Assembly: GCF_003202285.1 (NCBI RefSeq)
Contig: NZ_MASW01000001.1
Span: forward strand, 496,001 to 560,000
Length of the DNA stretch: 64,000 bases
Source of the DNA: Prauserella muralis
GTDB taxonomy: Bacteria > Actinomycetota > Actinomycetes > Mycobacteriales > Pseudonocardiaceae
Reading direction: 5' to 3'
Both the position numbers and the translations under genes were made by a program. The notes beneath the pieces are model-generated. The model was not told where the DNA came from, did not search any database, and worked only from the letters and a program-made list of their open reading frames with translations. Positions 15,837 to 24,401 of this stretch are shown here, piece by piece; position 1 is the first letter of the stretch; every line of letters starts with the position of its first letter.

Positions 15837-18685
15837 CGGCGATCCGTCACCCTTCCGGTCGAGGCGATCCAGGTGATGTAGCCGTGCTGGAAGTTGTTGC
15901 GCCGCCCGCCGGAGATGGCGAACTCGCCGCTGGTCGGGTACCCGAGGTACGAGCGCTCCCAGCCGAGTGCCTTCCAGCGGTCGCGGATCGCACCGTAGAT
16001 GTCACGGGCGCCCGTCCGCCCCGTCCAGTACACCGAGCCGTTCTTGGAGAAATGGTTGTACCGGCCCACACCGTCCGGGGTCTTCTTCTCGTCCGTGGTC
16101 GGGTAGCCGAGCGGACCGTTCTCCCAGCCCAGGTTCTTCCACCGTTCCCGGATCGAGCCCCAGATGCCGTGCGCGCCCGTGGCGGGGCTCCAGTAGATCG
16201 AGCTGTTCTTCGAGAAGTGGTTGTACCGCCCCTTGCCGTCCGGGGTCTTGCTCTCGTCGGTGGTGGGGTAGCCGAGCGGGCCGTTCTCCCAGCCCAGCTC
16301 CCTCCACTTCGCCCGGATGGCGCCCTGCACCGCGTGCGCGCCGGTGCCCGGCGTCCAGTACACCGACGCGGGCATCCCGCCGGGCAGCCCGGCGAAGTGG
16401 TTGTACCGGCCGACGCCGTCCGGGGTGGTGCGCTCGTCGGTGACCGGAGGGCCGAACGCCGCGTGTGCGCCGAGCGCGACGTATCTCGCGTTGATCGCGC
16501 CCTGCACGGCGTGGGTGCCGGTCTGCGCCGTCCAGTACAGCCTGCCCCGCTCGTAGACCTGGTAGTACAGCGAACCCTCGATGATCTCCGGCCCGGTTGG
16601 TGCCCCGAGCGCCTGCCGCAGGCCGGGCTCGGCGTCGTAGCGCTGCGCCACCGGCGTCGTGTAGTTCGCGGTCAGCGTCAGGTCCTGCCCGCCCATGGTG
16701 ACGCTGCGCAGCGCCGCCTGCTCGCCGTCGGACCAGCCCGCGAAGGTGGAGACGCCGTCGGTGGCGGTTCCCGGCGCGGTGACGGTCACCGTGGCGCCCT
16801 CGGTGACCAGCGCGGAGCTGCGCCCACCCGTGCCGCTGCCCTCGCCCTCGCTCGCGATGTCCAGCGCGGCGGGCACATTGCTCACCAGGCTCAGCCGGTG
16901 CTCCCTCGGCCACGCGGTGTAGGTGTAGGTGGCCGAGACGCCGGCACTGTCGGTCACCGTGGCCGTGAGCTCCATCCGCGAGTCGGGGTGGTCGGTGAAC
17001 GGCAGCGTGAACGACGAGCCCTGGCCGCTGAGGCCCGGGTGCGAGTGGCACGTCGCCTCCTCGGGGCAGTGCAGCACCGCGCTCGTCCAGTGCACGGTGA
17101 GCGCGCCGTCCTCGACGTCGCTGGCCGTGGCGCCGACGCTGACCCGCTCGCCGATGGCGTAGCGGTCCTGCGCAGGGGGCCGGGGCACGATGACCGGCGA
17201 GTGGTTGCCGGGCACCACCGTGACCTCGGCGGTGTCCGTCGCGCCTGCGGGGTCCCGGACGGTCAGCTTCGCGGTGTACCGCTCGGTGCCCGCTGCGTAG
17301 GCGTGGCTGACCTTCATGCCGGTCTTGACGGTGCCGTCGCCGAGGTCCCAGCGGTAGGTGAGCGGGTCGCCGTCGAAGTCGTGCGAGTCCGACCCGTCGA
17401 GGGTGACGGTGCGCGTCTCCGGGTCGGTGCTCGTCGAGATACTGGCGACCGGTGCGGTGTTGCCCTCGGTGTAGCTGAGCCTGCGCAGGTTGCCGGTGAG
17501 GATGTCGGCGTAGACGAGGTCGCCGTTGGGGGCGGCCGCGAACTTCACCGGTCCGCCGATGTCGGTGCCCAGCGGCGGGCTCTGCGGCGCCTCGGTGAGC
17601 GTGCCCTGCGCGTCGTAGCGCAGCGACCACAGTTTGTTGCGGGTGTAGTCGCCGAAGAAGTAGTCGCCCCGGTACTGCTCGGGGTAGCTGGTGCCCGCGT
17701 AGTGAATACCGCCGGTGATGCTGTTGCCGTTGTCCACGCCGCTGCCGTGCCGGAACTTCACCAGCGGTGCGGTGTTGGAGACGTTCGCGCAGCCGGCAAG
17801 GTCGGAGTAGCCGGGCGTGCGGGCGTCGCCCTCCCAGCACGGCCAGCCGTGGTTGGCGCCGGGCCGCACGACGTTGACCTCCTCCCAGGTGTTCCAGCCG
17901 ACGTCGCCGACCACCGGCAGGCCGGTGCGCGGGTCGAGCGAGAACCGGAACGGGCTGCGGAATCCGGAGGCGAACACCTTGCTGCGGGTGGCGTTCGGCG
18001 CGCTCGCGGAGTAGTAGGGGTTGCCCGGGACTCCCGCGCCGGTGGGGCTCAGGTGCAGGAGCTTGCCCTGGGGCTGGTCGAGGTTCTGCGCGCGCAGGGC
18101 CTGCGGGTCGACCTTGCGGAAGTCGGCGACGTCGCCGATGGACACCCACAGCGTGCCGTCGTCCGCGGCGACGATGCCGGTGACGCCGTGGACGATGCTG
18201 TCGCCGGGAATCTGGAGCAACGTCTGCTCCTGGGTGATGCCGGTGGGCTCGGCCGAGCCGGTGACCGTCCAGCGGGCCAGCCGCAGTACGTACGCGCCGC
18301 CGCCCGTCGGCACGGACCGGGCGAGGTAGATGTGCCGCGAGGTGGCGTAGTCGGGAGCCACGGCGAGCCCGACGAGGCCGAGGTCCTGTTCGGCGACGAC
18401 GGACAGCGTCGCGATCTGGCGGCTGGTGCCGTCGGGGGCGACCCAGCGGATGCCGCCCTGCTTGCCGGTCGCCAGCAGGCCGCGGCCGTCGGGCAGGTAG
18501 GCGAAGTCGGTGAGCTCGTAGGCGGGGAAGCCGGTCGGCTGGTCCCTCAGCACGAAGCCGGGCGGAAGTGCCGGCGCCGCCGAGGCCGCGGGTGCCGCCA
18601 CCGCGGTGAGCAGCCCGGTGAGGGTCAGCCAGGCGGTGAGAACCGCGAGCAGGCGGGCAGGCAGGCGCTTTCCGTCACTTCGCAT
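15830..18685 (-). CDS. Secreted PQQ-type sugar dehydrogenase with PKD and LGFP repeats
   Basis: A 951-residue exported protein. An Arg/Lys-rich start and hydrophobic core (LLAVLTAWLTLTGLLTAVAA) ending ASA form a signal peptide. Residues about 35-400 match the glucose/sorbosone dehydrogenase beta-propeller (FAYLPDGRGLLATGKQGGI; NHGWPCWEGD; DYFFGDYTRNKLWSL). A PKD domain follows (about 408-495; WDLGDGT), then Ig-like segments including FAGWSDGEQ, and about six LGFP repeats of 53 residues to the end. LGFP repeats are linked to cell-wall association in mycolata and relatives. The ATG at 18685 gives a clean signal peptide, but an upstream GTG at 18739 is possible. Substrate and PQQ use are inferred from family. 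Confidence 0.85.
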   Translation of the reverse strand: MRSDGKRLPARLLAVLTAWLTLTGLLTAVAAPAASAAPALPPGFVLRDQPTGFPAYELTDFAYLPDGRGLLATGKQGGIRWVAPDGTSRQIATLSVVAEQDLGLVGLAVAPDYATSRHIYLARSVPTGGGAYVLRLARWTVTGSAEPTGITQEQTLLQIPGDSIVHGVTGIVAADDGTLWVSIGDVADFRKVDPQALRAQNLDQPQGKLLHLSPTGAGVPGNPYYSASAPNATRSKVFASGFRSPFRFSLDPRTGLPVVGDVGWNTWEEVNVVRPGANHGWPCWEGDARTPGYSDLAGCANVSNTAPLVKFRHGSGVDNGNSITGGIHYAGTSYPEQYRGDYFFGDYTRNKLWSLRYDAQGTLTEAPQSPPLGTDIGGPVKFAAAPNGDLVYADILTGNLRRLSYTEGNTAPVASISTSTDPETRTVTLDGSDSHDFDGDPLTYRWDLGDGTVKTGMKVSHAYAAGTERYTAKLTVRDPAGATDTAEVTVVPGNHSPVIVPRPPAQDRYAIGERVSVGATASDVEDGALTVHWTSAVLHCPEEATCHSHPGLSGQGSSFTLPFTDHPDSRMELTATVTDSAGVSATYTYTAWPREHRLSLVSNVPAALDIASEGEGSGTGGRSSALVTEGATVTVTAPGTATDGVSTFAGWSDGEQAALRSVTMGGQDLTLTANYTTPVAQRYDAEPGLRQALGAPTGPEIIEGSLYYQVYERGRLYWTAQTGTHAVQGAINARYVALGAHAAFGPPVTDERTTPDGVGRYNHFAGLPGGMPASVYWTPGTGAHAVQGAIRAKWRELGWENGPLGYPTTDESKTPDGKGRYNHFSKNSSIYWSPATGAHGIWGSIRERWKNLGWENGPLGYPTTDEKKTPDGVGRYNHFSKNGSVYWTGRTGARDIYGAIRDRWKALGWERSYLGYPTSGEFAISGGRRNNFQHGYITWIASTGRVTDRRY
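15850..16620 (-). repeat. Tandem LGFP coding repeats, 159-bp period
   Basis: The dehydrogenase 3' end carries imperfect tandem units of about 159 bp (53 residues). Each encodes a WENGPLGYPTTDE-type core followed by GRYNHF and an IYWSPATGAHGIWG-type core. The two central units (near 16044 and 16203) are nearly identical, implying recent duplication or gene conversion. Confidence 0.85.
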
Positions 18686-18798
18686 GCCTCTTTCTCGCTC
18701 GATCGGGTGATGGTGTTTCACGCGCCGGAGTGGCTTCACGGGACCGCAATGCGAATGTGATCAGTCTGGCCGCCCGGATGGACGGGTGGTCCGGCAGC

Positions 18799-19305
18799 TC
18801 AGCGTCCTGTGGCGCCGTCGATGAGCTCGCGCAGGATGTCGGCGTGCCCGGCGTGGCGGCCGGTCTCCTCGATGAGGTGTGTGAGTGTCCAGCGCAGGGA
18901 CGGCCCCGGCCCTGGCCGCCCGCCCGGACGAGGGCCGGGTGCGGCGGGGTCGGCGCAGGCGGCGACCACCTCGTTCGCCAGCGCCGAGGTCTGCCGGTAG
19001 GCGAGGACGATGTCGTCGGCGCTCTCGTCCGGTTCCGGGTGGAAGGTCGCCTGCCAGTCGGCGACCGGAACGCCGAGGAGCCAGTGGCGCTCGACCTGGG
19101 TGAGGTGCTTGACGAGGCCGAGCAGGTTCGTTCCCGACGGGACACCGGGGGTGCGCACCTGCGGTTCGGCGACACCGTGCGTCTTGGCGATCACCGAGGC
19201 GCGCAGGTAGTCGAGAAAGCCCAGCAGCACCTCCTTCTCCCCTGGGCCGGTCCTCGGCGGGCCCGCGTCGCGGCGACGGGAGGTGGAGCGGTGGGCCGGT
19301 GGCAT
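18799..19305 (-). CDS. DinB / DUF664-family protein
   Basis: A 168-residue four-helix-bundle protein of the DinB/DUF664 superfamily. It carries LLGFLDYLRASVIAKTHG, LVKHLTQVERHWLLG (first metal-site His region), LRWTLTHLIEETGRHAGH (second and third His) and ends in ILRELIDGATG. Relatives include mycothiol-dependent enzymes, and most actinobacterial members are uncharacterised. The ATG at 19305 is chosen for the upstream AAGGGA and because the folded region begins shortly after. It lies 52 bp downstream of the methyltransferase on the same strand. Function uncertain. Confidence 0.78.
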   Translation of the reverse strand: MPPAHRSTSRRRDAGPPRTGPGEKEVLLGFLDYLRASVIAKTHGVAEPQVRTPGVPSGTNLLGLVKHLTQVERHWLLGVPVADWQATFHPEPDESADDIVLAYRQTSALANEVVAACADPAAPGPRPGGRPGPGPSLRWTLTHLIEETGRHAGHADILRELIDGATGR

Positions 19306-19357
19306 GGGTGATCCCTTCGGGTTCGAGGACTGGCGGGCGTGGGCGGCGGGCAGGCGC

Positions 19358-20011
19358 TCAGGCGGCCGCCCGGCGGATGACCAGGACGTTGTCGATGACG
19401 GTCGCCGTCCGGCCATCGGGTCCCGTCGCGAGCCGCCGGGGCATGTCCGCGCGCTCGACGTGCCACCGGGCGGGGTCCAGAGTCAGCTCGGCGGACACCT
19501 CGTCCGGTGTGGGGTAGTGGGTGCCGGGGTCCTGGTTCCACGACCACGGCGCCGTGGAGCCGTGGTCGACGACCACGAGCCGGCCACCCACGGTGAGCGC
19601 GTGCGCGGCTGTGCGCAGAACGCGGGCGCGGGGCAGCGCGAACGGCGTGTGGAAGTACTGCGCGGACACCAGGTCGAAGCTGCCCTCGGGGAAGCTCTCG
19701 GCCAGGTCGGCGCGCTGCGCCGACAGCAACCCGTGCAGGCCGCGCGCCCTGGCGGTCTCGGCGAGGTGGCGCACGGCGTTGCCGGAGATGTCGACGGCGG
19801 TGACCCGCCAGCCGCGACCGGCCAGCCAGAGCGCGTCACCGCCGGCGCCGCAGCCGAGGTCCAGAGCCGCCCCGGCAGGCAGTGCCTCCGCGATCTCGGC
19901 CAGCAGAGGGTTCACCCGGCCTGTCTGGGCCGGCCGGGGAGCGCGGTAGTGCTCGTCCCAGAACCGGGCGGCGTCGGCGGCCGGGGTCGTGCCGGTGGTG
20001 TCCTGGCCCAT
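19358..20011 (-). CDS. SAM-dependent methyltransferase
   Basis: A 217-residue class I methyltransferase. Motif I ALDLGCGAGGDALWL is near residue 50, followed by VTAVDISGNAV (acidic residue after beta-2), SFDLVSAQYFHTPF (motif IV region) and a VVVDHGS strand. The N-terminal FWDEHYRAP fits the small-molecule or thiol methyltransferase group. The ATG at 20011 is preferred; extension further upstream would run into the divergent regulator. It is divergent from the XRE-cupin gene, which likely controls it. The acceptor is unknown. Confidence 0.85.
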   Translation of the reverse strand: MGQDTTGTTPAADAARFWDEHYRAPRPAQTGRVNPLLAEIAEALPAGAALDLGCGAGGDALWLAGRGWRVTAVDISGNAVRHLAETARARGLHGLLSAQRADLAESFPEGSFDLVSAQYFHTPFALPRARVLRTAAHALTVGGRLVVVDHGSTAPWSWNQDPGTHYPTPDEVSAELTLDPARWHVERADMPRRLATGPDGRTATVIDNVLVIRRAAA

Positions 20012-20111
20012 CGTCGGTGTCTCCCTGCGTCGGTCGTTGCTTGCGCAACCACCTTGACCCCAGGTCGGCGTGGAGGGCACGGAAACTTGCCGGAACCGCA
20101 AGACTGGAGGC
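20012..20111. promoter_or_regulatory. Divergent promoter region, methyltransferase / XRE-cupin
   Basis: A 100-bp divergent gap holding an 8-bp palindrome TTGCGCAA (20041-20048) and a TTGACC box at about 20053. The palindrome is a candidate site for the XRE-cupin protein, but 8 bp is weak evidence. Confidence 0.35.
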
Positions 20112-20690
20112 GTGAGCGACGACATCGAGAGCGTGCTGCACACGGTCGGCCCGCGGCTGCGCGCCCTGCGCAGACAGCGCGGCGTCACCCTGGCCGAACT
20201 CGCGGCGAAGACCGGTTTCTCGGAGAGCACCCTGTCGCGGCTGGAGAGCGGGCGGCGGCGGGCGAGCCTGGAGCTGCTGCTGCCGCTGGCTCGCGCCTAT
20301 GACGTGCCGCTGGACCACCTCGTCGGCGCCCCTCGTACGGGCGACCCGCGGATCCATCTGCGCCCGATCCACCGGCACGGCATGACGTTCATCCCGCTCA
20401 CCCGCAGGCCCGGCGGGGTGCAGGCGTACAAGATGCTCATCCCGAGCAGCCGCGAACCGCTCGAACCGGACCCGCAGACCCACAGCGGCTACGAATGGCT
20501 CTATGTCCTCAACGGACGGTTGCGGTTGGTGCTGGGCGACGGGGATCTGACCCTGCCGCCGGGCGAGGCCGCGGAGTTCGACACCACGCTGGCGCACTGG
20601 CTGGGATCGGCCGACGGGCGCGCGGTCGAGTTGCTCATCCTGTTCGGCCCGCACGGCGAACGCGTCCACGTCAGACCGCGCGCCACCTGA
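20112..20690 (+). CDS. XRE-cupin transcriptional regulator
   Basis: A 192-residue regulator. The N-terminal XRE helix-turn-helix spans about residues 12-65 (RLRALRRQRGVTLAEL, TGFSESTLSRLESGRR). The C-terminal cupin barrel spans about 105-185 (HSGYEWLYVLNGRLRLVLGDG, LPPGEAAEFDTTLAHWLG). Such proteins sense a small ligand through the cupin. The GTG at 20112 is only 1 bp from a GGAGG, which is tight, so initiation could be leaderless or at a nearby codon. It is divergent from the methyltransferase and followed by a strong hairpin terminator. Confidence 0.85.
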   Translation: MSDDIESVLHTVGPRLRALRRQRGVTLAELAAKTGFSESTLSRLESGRRRASLELLLPLARAYDVPLDHLVGAPRTGDPRIHLRPIHRHGMTFIPLTRRPGGVQAYKMLIPSSREPLEPDPQTHSGYEWLYVLNGRLRLVLGDGDLTLPPGEAAEFDTTLAHWLGSADGRAVELLILFGPHGERVHVRPRAT

Positions 20691-20699
20691 AACGGCGAC

Positions 20700-20729
20700 G
20701 GGGCGGGAACGCCTGCTCGTTCCCGCCCC
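20700..20729. terminator. Bidirectional hairpin between XRE-cupin and tRNA-Ser
   Basis: A perfect 11-bp stem, GGGGCGGGAAC paired with GTTCCCGCCCC, around an 8-bp loop. It lies 9 bp after the XRE-cupin stop on the plus strand and 9 bp after the tRNA 3' end on the minus strand. No T-run, as is usual in high-GC actinobacteria. Confidence 0.7.
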
Positions 20730-20738
20730 GGCCGGCTG

Positions 20739-20825
20739 CGGTAGCGGTGGGATTTGAACCCACGGACGGGGTCAACCGTCACACGATTTCGAGTCGTGCT
20801 CCTTCGGCCGCTCGGACACGCTACC
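20739..20825 (-). tRNA. tRNA-Ser(CGA)
   Basis: A class II tRNA with a long variable arm. The acceptor stem GGTAGCG pairs with CGCTACC. The anticodon stem CACGA/TCGTG encloses loop CTCGAAA, giving anticodon CGA, which reads UCG. The T-arm contains GGTTCAAATCC. The discriminator is G, as expected for serine, and CCA is not encoded. It lies just before tadA on the same strand, as in mycobacteria. Confidence 0.95.
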
Positions 20826-20848
20826 GCCGGATACGATACAGCAGCGGC

Positions 20849-21334
20849 TCAGCGGCTCTCGAACGGCCCCGGGGCGCCGCGTTGCCCTGCGAAGAAGTCC
20901 TCCAGGAGCGCGGAACACTCCTCGGCGAGCACCCCGCCGATCACCTCCGGCCGGTGGTTCAGCCGCCGGTCGCGCACCACGTCCCACAGCGATCCCACCG
21001 CACCGGTCCTCGGCTCCCAGGCCCCGAACACCAGCCGCGCGACCCGCGCAAGCACCAGCGCGCCCGCGCACATCGTGCACGGCTCCACGGTGACGGCGAG
21101 CGTGCAGCCCTCGAGCCGCCAGCCGTCCCCGTGCACCTTCGCGGCCTCGCGCAGAGCAAGCACCTCGGCATGCGCGGTGGGGTCGCCGAGCTCCTCGCGG
21201 GCGTTGTGGGCCGCGGCGAGCAGCGCGCCGTCCGGCGCGAACACCACCGCGCCGATGGGGACGTCGGCCGTGCCCCGCGCGCGCCGGGCGACCTCGAGGG
21301 CCGCCCGCACCGCGTCGGACTCGCCCGGCCTCAC
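20849..21334 (-). CDS. tadA: tRNA adenosine(34) deaminase TadA
   Basis: A 161-residue cytidine/deoxycytidylate deaminase-fold enzyme. TAHAEVLAL provides the zinc His and catalytic Glu, and EPCTMCAGAL provides the two zinc cysteines. It converts wobble adenosine to inosine in tRNA-Arg(ACG). The GTG start overlaps the stop of the upstream TadA-associated gene by 4 bp, so the pair is translationally coupled. Synteny with tRNA-Ser and tyrA supports TadA over a generic guanine or cytosine deaminase. Confidence 0.92.
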   Translation of the reverse strand: MRPGESDAVRAALEVARRARGTADVPIGAVVFAPDGALLAAAHNAREELGDPTAHAEVLALREAAKVHGDGWRLEGCTLAVTVEPCTMCAGALVLARVARLVFGAWEPRTGAVGSLWDVVRDRRLNHRPEVIGGVLAEECSALLEDFFAGQRGAPGPFESR

Positions 21335-21813
21335 AGCTCGTCGAGCAGTTTGGCGAACTCGTCGCCGAAGCCGCAGCGCTGGGCGATCATCTGCAGCTGC
21401 TCATCCGGGTACAGCTCGATCTCGTTGACGATCACCTCGAGCTCGGGCCCGGGCATGCCCAGGTCGGCCAGGATCTCCAGGTCGCCCTCCGGCCAGAGCA
21501 TGTCGTCGTCCTCGTCGGGTGGGTCCACGCGCAGCAGGTCGAGCACGTCCGCCGCGATGTCGTAGTCGAGCGCCGCGGCCGCGTCCGAGAGCAGCAGAGA
21601 GGCGCCCGTCGGTGACGGCCGGACGATGACGAAGAACTCGTCGTCCACCGCGAGCATGCCGAATACCGCACCGGTCGAACGGAGCTTGCGCAGCTCCGTG
21701 ATCGCGGCGTCCAGCTCGGCGAGCGCAGCCGTGTCGAGCGGGCTGCATCGCCACTTGCCGTCCTCGCGCACGACGGCCACCGCGAACCCCGTGATCGGCT
21801 CCTTCACCGCCAT
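21331..21813 (-). CDS. TadA-associated protein
   Basis: A 160-residue acidic protein of the actinobacterial TadA-associated family: GFAVAVVREDGKWRCSPL at the start, AVFGMLAVDDEFFVIVRPS in the middle, a DEDDD patch near residue 100 and a helical ending GFGDEFAKLLDEL. It is conserved immediately upstream of tadA in actinobacteria and coupled to it here by a GTGA overlap. No catalytic motif is visible; a role in supporting TadA is inferred from synteny only. It is divergent from the M20 amidohydrolase. Confidence 0.85.
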   Translation of the reverse strand: MAVKEPITGFAVAVVREDGKWRCSPLDTAALAELDAAITELRKLRSTGAVFGMLAVDDEFFVIVRPSPTGASLLLSDAAAALDYDIAADVLDLLRVDPPDEDDDMLWPEGDLEILADLGMPGPELEVIVNEIELYPDEQLQMIAQRCGFGDEFAKLLDEL

Positions 21814-21886
21814 GCGCCCACCGTATACCTGCCGGGTGGATCTCCGAATGCCGAAACGCACCCCCGTGCGTGCCACTATCGAGACC

Positions 21887-23116
21887 ATGACCGGACCCAC
21901 CGAGCTGCCGTCCCTGCCCGACGCCCGCCTCGCCGGGCTGCTCGCCGAGGCACGCGCGCTGCAACCCTCCACCGTCGCCCTGCGCCGTGAGCTGCACCGT
22001 CACCCCGAACTGGGCCTCGAACTGCCGAGGACGCGGCAGAGCATCCTGCGGGCGCTGTCCGGTCTGCCGCTGGAGATCACCACCGGCACGTCCACCACGT
22101 CGGTCACCGCGGTGCTGCGCGGCGGCAGGCCGGGGCCGGCCGTGCTGCTGCGCGGCGACATGGACGCGCTGCCGATGCCCGAGGACACCGGCGCCGAGTT
22201 CGCCTCCGAGGTGCCCGGCGCGATGCACGCCTGCGGCCACGACACGCACGTGGCGATGCTGGCCTCCGCGGCGCGGCTGCTCGCCGAGCGCGCCGACGAG
22301 CTGGCCGGCTCGGTCGTGTTCATGTTCCAGCCCGGCGAGGAAGGCTTCCACGGCGCGCGGCACATGATCCACGACGGCGTGCTGGACGCGGCCGGAACCC
22401 GCGTGGAGCGCGCGTTCGCCCTGCACACCTACGCCAACCTGCCCAGCGGGACGATCGCGACGCGGCCAGGCCCCATCCTGGCGTCGGCCGACCGCCTCTT
22501 CGTGCGGGTCATCGGCAAGGGCGGGCACGGCTCGATGCCGCACAACGCCCTCGACCCGGTCCCCGCCGCCGCGGCCATGGTCGGCGCGCTGCAGACGATG
22601 GTCACCAGGCGGGTCGACGTCACCGACCCGGCCGTGCTGTCCGTCACCCGCATCACCGCGGGCACCACGAGCAACGTCATTCCGGAGACCGCGGAGCTGG
22701 AGGGCACCATCCGGACGCTGTCCGAGCGCACCCGCGCCCGGGTGCGGGCCGAGGTGCCGACGGTGTGCGAGGGAGTCGGCGCCGCCTACGGCTGCCGGGT
22801 GCTCACCGACATCGAGCCCGGCTATCCGCCCACCGTCAACGACGACGCCATGGCGGCGCGGGTGCTGTCGCTGGCCGGTGACGTGCTCGGCGCCGAGCAC
22901 GTCACCGAGATGGCCGCGCCGATCATGGGCGCCGAGGACTTCTCCTACGTGCTGCAGCGGGTGCCCGGCGCGTTCGCCTTCCTCGGCGCCTGCCCGCCGG
23001 GCACCGATCCCGCCGAGGCCGAGGCCAACCACTCCAACCGCGTCGTCTACGACGAGGACGCGCTGGCCAGCGGTGTCGCCCTCTACGCGGCCTTCGCACT
23101 GGACAGCCTGCGCTGA
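21887..23116 (+). CDS. M20-family metal-dependent amidohydrolase
   Basis: A 409-residue peptidase M20D/amidohydrolase (hippurate or N-acyl amino acid hydrolase type). Metal-ligand motifs are in order: ELHRHPELGLE near the start, MHACGHDTHVAMLA, MFQPGEEGFHGA (catalytic Glu pair) and MGAEDFSYVLQRVPG. A dimerisation insert (GKGGHGSMPHNALDP) lies between. Start ATG 21887 follows the divergent gap with the TadA-associated gene; longer in-frame extension has no support. Its stop overlaps the tyrA ATG by 1 bp, so the two are co-transcribed. Exact acyl substrate unknown. Confidence 0.9.
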   Translation: MTGPTELPSLPDARLAGLLAEARALQPSTVALRRELHRHPELGLELPRTRQSILRALSGLPLEITTGTSTTSVTAVLRGGRPGPAVLLRGDMDALPMPEDTGAEFASEVPGAMHACGHDTHVAMLASAARLLAERADELAGSVVFMFQPGEEGFHGARHMIHDGVLDAAGTRVERAFALHTYANLPSGTIATRPGPILASADRLFVRVIGKGGHGSMPHNALDPVPAAAAMVGALQTMVTRRVDVTDPAVLSVTRITAGTTSNVIPETAELEGTIRTLSERTRARVRAEVPTVCEGVGAAYGCRVLTDIEPGYPPTVNDDAMAARVLSLAGDVLGAEHVTEMAAPIMGAEDFSYVLQRVPGAFAFLGACPPGTDPAEAEANHSNRVVYDEDALASGVALYAAFALDSLR

Positions 23117-24102
23117 TGAGGCAGGATGGCCCCGTGCGAGACGTGTGCGTGATCGGACTCGGGCTCATCGGCGGCTCCCTGCTGCGCTCGGCCGCCCACA
23201 CCGGGAGAACCGTGTGGGGCGCCAGCGACTCCACAAAGGACGCCACCGCGGCCGCCGACGACGGCTTCGACACCTCCACCGACGTCGCCGCCGCCCTGCG
23301 CAGGGCGGCCGAGGCCGATGCGCTGGTGGTGCTCGCCGTGCCGCTGCCCGCGGTGGAGGCCGTGCTGAGCCTGGTCGGTGACCATGCGCCCCGGTGCCTG
23401 CTCACCGATGTCACGAGCGTGAAGGGGCCGGTCGGCGAGGCCGTGCGCAGGCGTGTTCCCGGGGCGCGGTTCGCGGGAGGGCACCCCATGACGGGCACCG
23501 CTCACTCCGGCTGGGCAGCGAGCTCACCGACGCTGTTCACCGGCGCGGCGTGGGTGGTCTGCGTGGAGGAGGACACGGAACTGGCCGCGTGGCGGGAGGC
23601 CGCCGCGCTGGCGCTGGGCGTGGGCGCGCACGTGGTGCCGGTGACGGCGGCGGCTCACGACGAGGTGGTGGCCCGCGTCTCCCACCTGCCGCATCTGCTC
23701 GCCGCGGTGCTCGCCTCGGTCGGGGCGCACGGCGGCCCGCTCGCCGCAGCGCTCGCGGCGGGCTCGTTCGCCGACGGCACCCGGGTGGCGGGCACGCGGC
23801 CGGATCTGGTGCGGGCGATGACGGAGGGCAACCGTGCCGCCCTGCTGCCCGTGCTCGACGAGGCACTGGGCAAGCTCGGCGCCGCGCGCGGCTCGCTGGC
23901 CTCCACCGGCGGCCTCGCCGCCACGATCGAGGCAGGTCACAAGGCGGCGCGTTCGCTGGACGAGCACCGCCACGCCCCGCACACCGCGGTCCGCATCGAC
24001 CTCGGTGCGCCGGACGCCAGGGACGGGTTGACCGCGCTCGGAGAGCGTGGTGGGCGCATCACCGCGATCGACGGCGATGCCCTCACCGGCGAGGTCGCCT
24101 GA
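23116..24102 (+). CDS. tyrA: Prephenate dehydrogenase
   Basis: A 328-residue TyrA-family enzyme that oxidatively decarboxylates prephenate to 4-hydroxyphenylpyruvate in tyrosine synthesis. The Rossmann motif VIGLGLIGGSL is near residue 11, the active-site segment FAGGHPMTGTAHSGW is at about 115-130, and a helical dimerisation domain follows. The C-terminal ACT-like extension of some homologues is not evident. The ATG at 23116 gives TGATG coupling to the M20 gene; GTG 23134 is an alternative. The stop is 3 bp from the convergent small MT0933-like gene. tyrA beside tadA is the mycobacterial arrangement. Confidence 0.9.
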   Translation: MRQDGPVRDVCVIGLGLIGGSLLRSAAHTGRTVWGASDSTKDATAAADDGFDTSTDVAAALRRAAEADALVVLAVPLPAVEAVLSLVGDHAPRCLLTDVTSVKGPVGEAVRRRVPGARFAGGHPMTGTAHSGWAASSPTLFTGAAWVVCVEEDTELAAWREAAALALGVGAHVVPVTAAAHDEVVARVSHLPHLLAAVLASVGAHGGPLAAALAAGSFADGTRVAGTRPDLVRAMTEGNRAALLPVLDEALGKLGAARGSLASTGGLAATIEAGHKAARSLDEHRHAPHTAVRIDLGAPDARDGLTALGERGGRITAIDGDALTGEVA

Positions 24103-24105
24103 CCC

Positions 24106-24345
24106 TCACTGCGGGCCGGGCTTCGGGGGCTGCTGGCCGCCCTGGCCGCCACCGTGCTCACCGCCAGCGTTCTTGTGCAGGAACTCCTTCGCCTTCTTCG
24201 TGGCGGAGTCGATCTTGTCCGACTGCTTGCCGAACCTCGACTTGGCGGCGCCGCTCGCCTTGTCCAGGCCCTGCTCGATCTTGCCGCTGTTCTTGGTCAG
24301 CGCGTCCTGCGCCTTGTTCTTGATCTGCTCGAAATTGATACCCAT
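24106..24345 (-). CDS. MT0933-like antitoxin-family small protein
   Basis: A 79-residue Lys-rich helical protein (MGINFEQIKNKAQDALTKNS, then GLDKASGAAKSRFGKQSDKID) ending in a Gly/Pro/Gln tail. This matches the MT0933-like antitoxin family (mycobacterial Rv0909 type). No adjacent toxin gene is visible: the neighbours are tyrA and a FUSC protein. In many actinobacteria such proteins are orphans and may be stress-related (CsbD-like in composition) rather than true antitoxins. The ATG at 24345 is chosen at the domain start. Confidence 0.7.
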   Translation of the reverse strand: MGINFEQIKNKAQDALTKNSGKIEQGLDKASGAAKSRFGKQSDKIDSATKKAKEFLHKNAGGEHGGGQGGQQPPKPGPQ

Positions 24346-24401
24346 GTGTTCCAATCCACCAGGTACGCCGCCGTTCCGCAACGCGAAGCCCCCGTCGGTG
24401 G

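Noticed and set aside
15191-18760. Plus-strand open frame of about 1189 codons opposite the sugar dehydrogenase.
   Set aside because: Antisense shadow of a high-GC gene; Arg/Gly/Val-rich with no domain, whereas the minus strand encodes signal peptide, propeller, PKD and LGFP.
20739-20825. tRNA-Ser considered as an integration site for a genomic island.
   Set aside because: No integrase, no duplicated tRNA 3' end, and the surrounding tadA/tyrA block is a conserved arrangement.
21840-21886. Earlier start for the M20 amidohydrolase, up to 21626.
   Set aside because: The extension overlaps the divergent TadA-associated gene and adds no conserved sequence; ATG 21887 fits the family length.
24106-24345. 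Small MT0933-like gene considered as half of a toxin-antitoxin pair.
   Set aside because: Neither neighbour resembles a toxin, so only family membership is reported.
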